Part shown: positions 7,801 through 10,205 of the stretch, piece after piece
How positions within the stretch are numbered: the first letter of the stretch is position 1
How the letters are laid out: each line of letters opens with the position of its first letter
The notes under the pieces: generated by a model
Seen by the model: the letters and a program-made list of their open reading frames with translations, nothing else
Told to the model about the DNA's origin: nothing
The model's database searches: none
Position numbers and translations under genes: made by a program
Source of the DNA: UMGS1387 sp045539625
Lineage (GTDB): Bacteria; Bacillota; Clostridia; Oscillospirales; CAG-382
DNA: 10,205 nt
Direction: 5' to 3'
NCBI GenBank assembly: GCA_045539625.1
Contig: JAZQFS010000112.1
Coordinates: 1 to 10,205 of the forward strand

Positions 7801-9592
7801 AATGCACGGCGTTTCCGTGGGCAATGATCCGTCAATTGTAACTGTTATAAGTCCTCTCAACGAATTCAACGCAGATGATGTGGACTACATCAGAGTCAAT
7901 ATTATGATAGACGGCGGCGGTAAGAGCGATATGCAGTTCTTCTTCGTCAACGATAACAGAGAAACGTGGACTTCCAAAAAGCAGACCAAGGCGGTATCGG
8001 TAAAGGCTGACGGACTTTACGCCGAATATCTTGTTGACGTTACAGCTACAAATGGCTGGTCAGGTAAAATTACGGGTTTGAGATTTGACCCTGCCAACCT
8101 TGCAGGAAACTTCTATGTAAAATCCATTGAGCTTCTCAAGGAAATCAAGGAAGAGACTGTTTCTCTTAAGGTTGACGGCGTTGACATTGCATATGAGCCG
8201 CAGTTCTTCAAGAAAACAGATAATGAAATATATGTTGCGGCTGATCCAGACACGGGCTTCTATTCGCTCCACAATTTCTATTATGAGTGGAACAGATGGA
8301 ACGGTGAGCTTTTCATTAAAACAGGTGACGATGTTGAGTTTGAATTTAAGGTTGGCAGCGATAAGGCATATGTTGACGGCAAAGAAATTCAGCTTCATGA
8401 AGCTGTGACGGTTACAGACGGACTTCCCGTTCTTCCTCTTACATTCATTTATGAAAACTGCATTATCGAGTACAAGGTTGACGGCTTTAAGGTTGACGTC
8501 AATGTAAGAACGGCGGGCTACGGAGATGTTCTGGCTTCCCGTGTGCCTCATGAATATGAGTTCAATGTTCCTGCCGATCTTGAAGGCTGGAGAATCGGCA
8601 ATGCTTCGGGCAGTGTTACAGGAGGTAATCTTGTTATTGATACAGGTGTTACCGAAAAGGGAAGAGCCGATCCTCAGCTCACCATAGCACCTAACTTCAA
8701 TAGCAAGAAGTACAACAAAATAGATATCAGAATGAAGCCTGATTTCGTAAATCCCGATACTGCGGTCAAGCAGGTTTGTATTTACTTTGCAACTACTGCA
8801 GACTCAAAGCTCAATGAAGCAAAGAAGCTGGTTATAAAGTTTGATGAAATGACTCCCGATAAGGACGGCTTCTATATTATAAAGTTTGATATGCTTGATA
8901 ATGAGCTTTGGACAGACACGGTAACAACTCTGCATGTTGACCCCGGTGATTTTGAAGGCACATACATTATTGACTACATAAGAATGTGGGGAGAATACAA
9001 TCCTACGGCAGAGGATACTTATCTTGAAAAGCGAGATGCTCTTCTTGCCGAGGCAGATGAAGGAAAGCCCTTCCATATTCCCAATGCAAACGGAGAAGAC
9101 ACAGGTATTCCGCTTATTGCGTCATCTTCAAGTGCCGTAATTTCCATTGCGGAAGACGACCTTATTAAGGGAAATCATGCATACAAGGTTGCCATCAAGG
9201 ATAATGCCGATGTAAAGAGATGGAATTACTTTATAATTCCCACACGCTTTAAGCCCGGAGTTACCTACAAGGTTGAGCTTGATGTAAGAGTGCTTCAGGA
9301 TCAAAGAGGCAATGATGTTACAAATGCTTCAATTGCCTACAATTTCCGATATACAGATGAAGTAAACGGCGAAATTAAAGGCTCTGCCGATCATCACAAG
9401 CCCTTTGACAAAAAGCTGAGTACCTCCGACGGTTGGTATCACGTTTCCTTTGAGCACACCATCAATGAAACTTCAAACGACCGTTCAACAGATGCATTTA
9501 CCCTTTTTGCAAACCCCCAGACTAATGCTGACGGTACAATAAATAACATTTCATATATGGTTGATAATATTGTTGTTACTGTAGTGGAATAA
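4820..9592 (+). CDS. SLH-anchored, multi-domain GH99-like (WbsX-type) surface protein, complete (1590 aa)
   Basis: Complete paralogue of gene 1. Residues 1-25 form a Sec signal peptide: Lys-containing start, hydrophobic core, likely cleavage after SFA. Cys20 follows LL and does not fit a lipobox. SLH motifs lie at ~39-95, ~100-155 and ~152-210; in well-studied Gram-positive bacteria such triplets bind secondary cell-wall polymer. Then come two concanavalin/LamG-like sandwiches (~245-410, ~410-575), the second ending GNVRFDDVLVFN. The GH99-like barrel (~589-935) has GYYDEG at 622-627, HFCWYMG from 648 and WNELGEGHY at 882-890; Glu884 and Glu887 match the Glu-x-x-Glu spacing of GH99 catalytic residues. 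Next are a beta-sandwich (~960-1109), a copper-amine-oxidase-N-like domain (~1115-1230, with FYYEWNRWNG), a beta-sandwich (~1244-1394), a charged helical linker (~1395-1420) and a CBM4/9-like sandwich (~1421-1590). It has its own promoter and terminator. Probable role: wall-attached glycan hydrolase or binder. The WbsX family is also annotated as glycosyltransferase-like, so enzyme class and substrate stay open. Confidence 0.95.
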   Translation: MTKSFIAKLTAFFASAVLLCTASFAAGFTKTNEYKEGTFTDVPVSAWYAAEVKSAYELGFMNGKSDNAFVPDGNVTVAEGITTASRVHSIYNGKTIANVSGGKWYDMYIAYAKENALIADGQFTNFDRNIMRYEMAVMFANAMPKEYFTAKNDIKDIPDVAQTEKYYDDVMMLYKAGVVMGSDDYGNFFATNPIKRSETAAIINRVAIAENRKSGTLKQYGLREEAFYLIDDDDMIGGGTTGGAMLASAWKYENRFNPEKKADSSNSNVLKDSSFAGGTYIHRDLTTRDHGVIMLETAFEKNNYGAQVIFRDSDGNLLFKLSDNSEDGLLYAEGDSKVKTDFTMKKGTVELYCELDLDSRKALVEIDDKQIGIFDMSKKAKDLSRMSFGTGDEETGNLTVKFCHMYTNYALNDTFRMQKNGEKPYRWVVSETVKIEEMMCDTDYGIAKIENSGRAQRSFDKTDSKFVFETYVLTDKTQQGSVSLYNGDSCALKVDFDGTQLSFGGKKLKNYTAGVWQLIRIEADTDTDKALLKINNKPCMTVDFTADAVDSVVIEALGTGNVRFDDVLVFNTYDYADYCPVPVPVTDDEWIVGMSVCSLWREGTHFGWDAVAPFDEATPVLGYYDEGIPEVADWEIKFLVEHGYDYQHFCWYMGLAENAPIKQPRLGDAITDGYMNARYSNMQDFCIMWENATVEKDITDVFYKHIWPYWVDWYFTDDRYLVIDNKPVLSLYRYEMFVTGFGGYDGAKKAIDFMKSEIKKMGYDDLIVVFLNSGSDAAQNVKMNQIGADVLLNYSFGSYSYDPEVQKGAMNKAFTNGGITLVPCASVGFNRVAWVGPPRYPYITPEDYKALLQWEKDDYMPRIAQRETQNSWISKMVFANTWNELGEGHYLIPANLAGFGYIDANRAVFSSVAGKDDKAHFDIVPTDNQKARLGYLFPAKTNRIKRTYLIQNESSADKEFEIVHSWFFDNEESVKLWKRAHHVDSLGYNDSETAMHGVSVGNDPSIVTVISPLNEFNADDVDYIRVNIMIDGGGKSDMQFFFVNDNRETWTSKKQTKAVSVKADGLYAEYLVDVTATNGWSGKITGLRFDPANLAGNFYVKSIELLKEIKEETVSLKVDGVDIAYEPQFFKKTDNEIYVAADPDTGFYSLHNFYYEWNRWNGELFIKTGDDVEFEFKVGSDKAYVDGKEIQLHEAVTVTDGLPVLPLTFIYENCIIEYKVDGFKVDVNVRTAGYGDVLASRVPHEYEFNVPADLEGWRIGNASGSVTGGNLVIDTGVTEKGRADPQLTIAPNFNSKKYNKIDIRMKPDFVNPDTAVKQVCIYFATTADSKLNEAKKLVIKFDEMTPDKDGFYIIKFDMLDNELWTDTVTTLHVDPGDFEGTYIIDYIRMWGEYNPTAEDTYLEKRDALLAEADEGKPFHIPNANGEDTGIPLIASSSSAVISIAEDDLIKGNHAYKVAIKDNADVKRWNYFIIPTRFKPGVTYKVELDVRVLQDQRGNDVTNASIAYNFRYTDEVNGEIKGSADHHKPFDKKLSTSDGWYHVSFEHTINETSNDRSTDAFTLFANPQTNADGTINNISYMVDNIVVTVVE
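4964..5482 (+). repeat. SLH-coding block, copy B of a dispersed direct repeat
   Basis: Counterpart of 2-520, beginning at residue 49 of gene 2 and ending at Gly221. The alignment needs no insertion or deletion, so the three SLH motifs keep exactly the same length in both genes. Over the 48 residues shared with the third gene it differs at 7 positions, against 4 between copies A and C. Confidence 0.85.
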
Positions 9593-9606
9593 AATTATAT
9601 TTTTAA

Positions 9607-9649
9607 GACAGTTGTTGCTGATTTTACGTGCTTCAACTGTCATATTTTT
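9607..9649 (+). terminator. Probable rho-independent terminator of gene 2
   Basis: GACAGTTG (9607-9614) and CAACTGTC (9634-9641) form a perfect 8-bp stem 14 bp after the stop codon. ATATTTTT follows (9642-9649). The 19-nt loop and modest GC content make it weaker than the terminator after gene 1, so some read-through towards gene 3 is possible. Confidence 0.7.
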
Positions 9650-9840
9650 ATGTTCCAATCTTGTTAAATACAGGTTTTTTCGTTGTTCATTATGCGTTTT
9701 TTTAATGATAAGATTGCTTAAGTTGTCGCTTTGATTGTGAATATGGTGCAAAAATCCGACTTTTCAGTCCCAAAAAACGACTCGAGTTACAAAAAATATT
9801 GTGAAAAACTGTGCATTGCTACAAAATTGTATCAAGCCTG

Positions 9841-9869
9841 TTGCAAATCAAAATACGGTATGATATAAT
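9841..9869 (+). promoter_or_regulatory. Sigma-A-type extended -10 promoter of gene 3
   Basis: TTGCAA (9841-9846), a 17-bp spacer and a consensus TATAAT (9864-9869) preceded by an extended -10 TGA (9861-9863). Transcription would start near 9876, giving a leader of about 40 nt. The -10 is better than that of gene 2. The paired palindromes that overlap the gene 2 promoter are not reproduced here; only an AAATCA half-site (9845-9850) is seen in a similar place. Confidence 0.8.
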
Positions 9870-9903
9870 TAGCTATCCTGCCGGATTTGGCGAAAATTTA
9901 GAA

Positions 9904-9910
9904 AAGGAGA
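9904..9910 (+). promoter_or_regulatory. Ribosome binding site fixing the gene 3 start
   Basis: AAGGAGA at 9904-9910 lies 6 nt before ATG 9917. Residues 27-34 of the product (GFTKTNEY) align with the same residue numbers in gene 2, confirming this start. Confidence 0.9.
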
Positions 9911-9916
9911 CGGGTT

Positions 9917-10205
9917 ATGAAAAAATCCATGTTACTCAAGCTTTCTGCAACCGTTTTTGCGGCTTTGTCTTTGACGGCGGCAATTGGTGCAAAAGGCTTC
10001 ACAAAAACAAATGAGTATACCGCGGGCAAGTTTACTGACGTGCCTGATAAGCAGTGGTATGCGGCCGAGGTAAAGTCAGTCTATGAGCTTGGCTTTATGA
10101 ACGGTCAGAGCGATACTCTTTTTGCTCCCGAAGGCAATGTTACCGTGGCAGAAGGTATCACCATGGCAAGCCGTGTACACTCAATTTACAACGGCAAGAC
10201 AATTG
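9917..10205 (+). CDS. Third SLH-domain surface protein of the array, 3'-truncated by the window edge
   Basis: An open frame from ATG 9917 runs off the window end after 96 codons. The product begins MKKSMLLKLSATVFAALS, a Sec signal peptide with two lysines and a hydrophobic core, probably cleaved near AIGA (residue 25). It continues with GFTKTNEY, FTDVP and most of SLH 1, including AEVKSVYELGFMNGQSD, up to YNGKTI. Residue numbering matches gene 2 without gaps, and both the GFTKTNEY stretch and SLH 1 are nearly the same. In the overlap it is closer to gene 1 (4 differences in 48 residues) than to gene 2 (7 in 48). By analogy it should continue into the same GH99-like architecture, but nothing past the first SLH motif is visible, so its downstream domains are inferred. 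Confidence 0.93.
   Translation, partial: MKKSMLLKLSATVFAALSLTAAIGAKGFTKTNEYTAGKFTDVPDKQWYAAEVKSVYELGFMNGQSDTLFAPEGNVTVAEGITMASRVHSIYNGKTI
10061..10205 (+). repeat. SLH-coding block, copy C (partial) of a dispersed direct repeat
   Basis: It begins at residue 49 of gene 3, the residue at which the visible part of gene 1 begins, and aligns base for base with 2-146. Most base differences from copy A are in third codon positions, a sign of purifying selection on the SLH sequence rather than very recent copying. Confidence 0.8.

Larger units (their letters stand above)
9593..9916. other. AT-rich intergenic region between genes 2 and 3
   Basis: These 324 bp hold a stem-loop terminator at the left end and a promoter and ribosome binding site at the right end. 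The middle (about 9650-9840) is AT-rich and shows no convincing gene, tRNA or riboswitch fold. Small points: an 8-bp palindrome ACTCGAGT at 9780-9787, and two words shared with the gene 1-gene 2 gap, GTCGCTT (9725-9731 and 4712-4718) and GTATCAAG (9829-9836 and 4724-4731). Both words are short enough to be chance or residue of the ancestral duplication. Confidence 0.7.

Noticed and set aside
8060..8551. 163-codon minus-strand open frame
   Set aside because: Same reason: antisense of the sandwich and Cu-amine-oxidase-N-like region, no independent support.
9551..9751. 66-codon minus-strand open frame at the gene 2 to gene 3 gap
   Set aside because: Asn/Ile/His-rich translation of AT-rich DNA that overlaps the end of gene 2 and its terminator.
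9593..9840. Riboswitch or small RNA in the gap
   Set aside because: Apart from the terminator stem I find no multi-helix structure, and the predicted gene 3 leader is only about 40 nt.
9811..10014. 67-codon + strand open frame across the gene 3 promoter and start
   Set aside because: It runs through the TATAAT box and ribosome binding site, is out of frame with gene 3, and encodes no recognisable domain. The real gene starts at 9917.

Overview
The window is part of a tandem array of very large, secreted, surface-anchored proteins, all on the + strand. It holds the 3' ~97% of one gene (1-4627), one complete 1590-codon gene (4820-9592) and the first 96 codons of a third (9917-10205). All three are paralogues. 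Each carries three S-layer homology (SLH) motifs at the N-terminus. The two that can be read through continue into the same order of modules: two concanavalin/LamG-like beta-sandwiches, a GH99-like (WbsX-type) TIM-barrel, a beta-sandwich, a copper-amine-oxidase-N-like domain, and two more carbohydrate-binding-like beta-sandwiches. The window holds no RNA gene, CRISPR array, insertion sequence or transposase that I can see.

Organism: SLH anchoring, strong AGGAG ribosome binding sites, sigma-A-type promoters and AT-rich intergenic DNA around moderate-GC genes point to a Firmicute, most likely an anaerobic Clostridia/Oscillospiraceae-type bacterium of gut or rumen origin. This is inferred from style. 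I cannot name a species.

Layout: gene 1 (5' end outside the window) ends at 4627 and is followed at once by a strong GAAA-loop intrinsic terminator (4647-4675). A 192-bp gap then carries an extended -10 promoter overlapped by two perfect inverted repeats (4757-4791), and a ribosome binding site for gene 2. Gene 2 ends at 9592 and is followed by a weaker stem-loop terminator (9607-9649). A 324-bp AT-rich gap ends in another extended -10 promoter (9841-9869) and ribosome binding site for gene 3. Each gene therefore looks like its own transcription unit, not part of an operon.

How they work together: the likely role is a family of parallel cell-surface enzymes or binders. Export is by a Sec signal peptide, the SLH motifs hold the protein on the cell wall, the LamG- and CBM-like modules bind glycan, and the GH99-like domain is the candidate catalytic part. 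It keeps a Glu-x-x-Glu pair in the position of the GH99 catalytic glutamates. The SLH block is about 85% identical between copies while the following modules diverge sharply, so the copies probably share an anchor and differ in what they recognise. The substrate cannot be read from the sequence.
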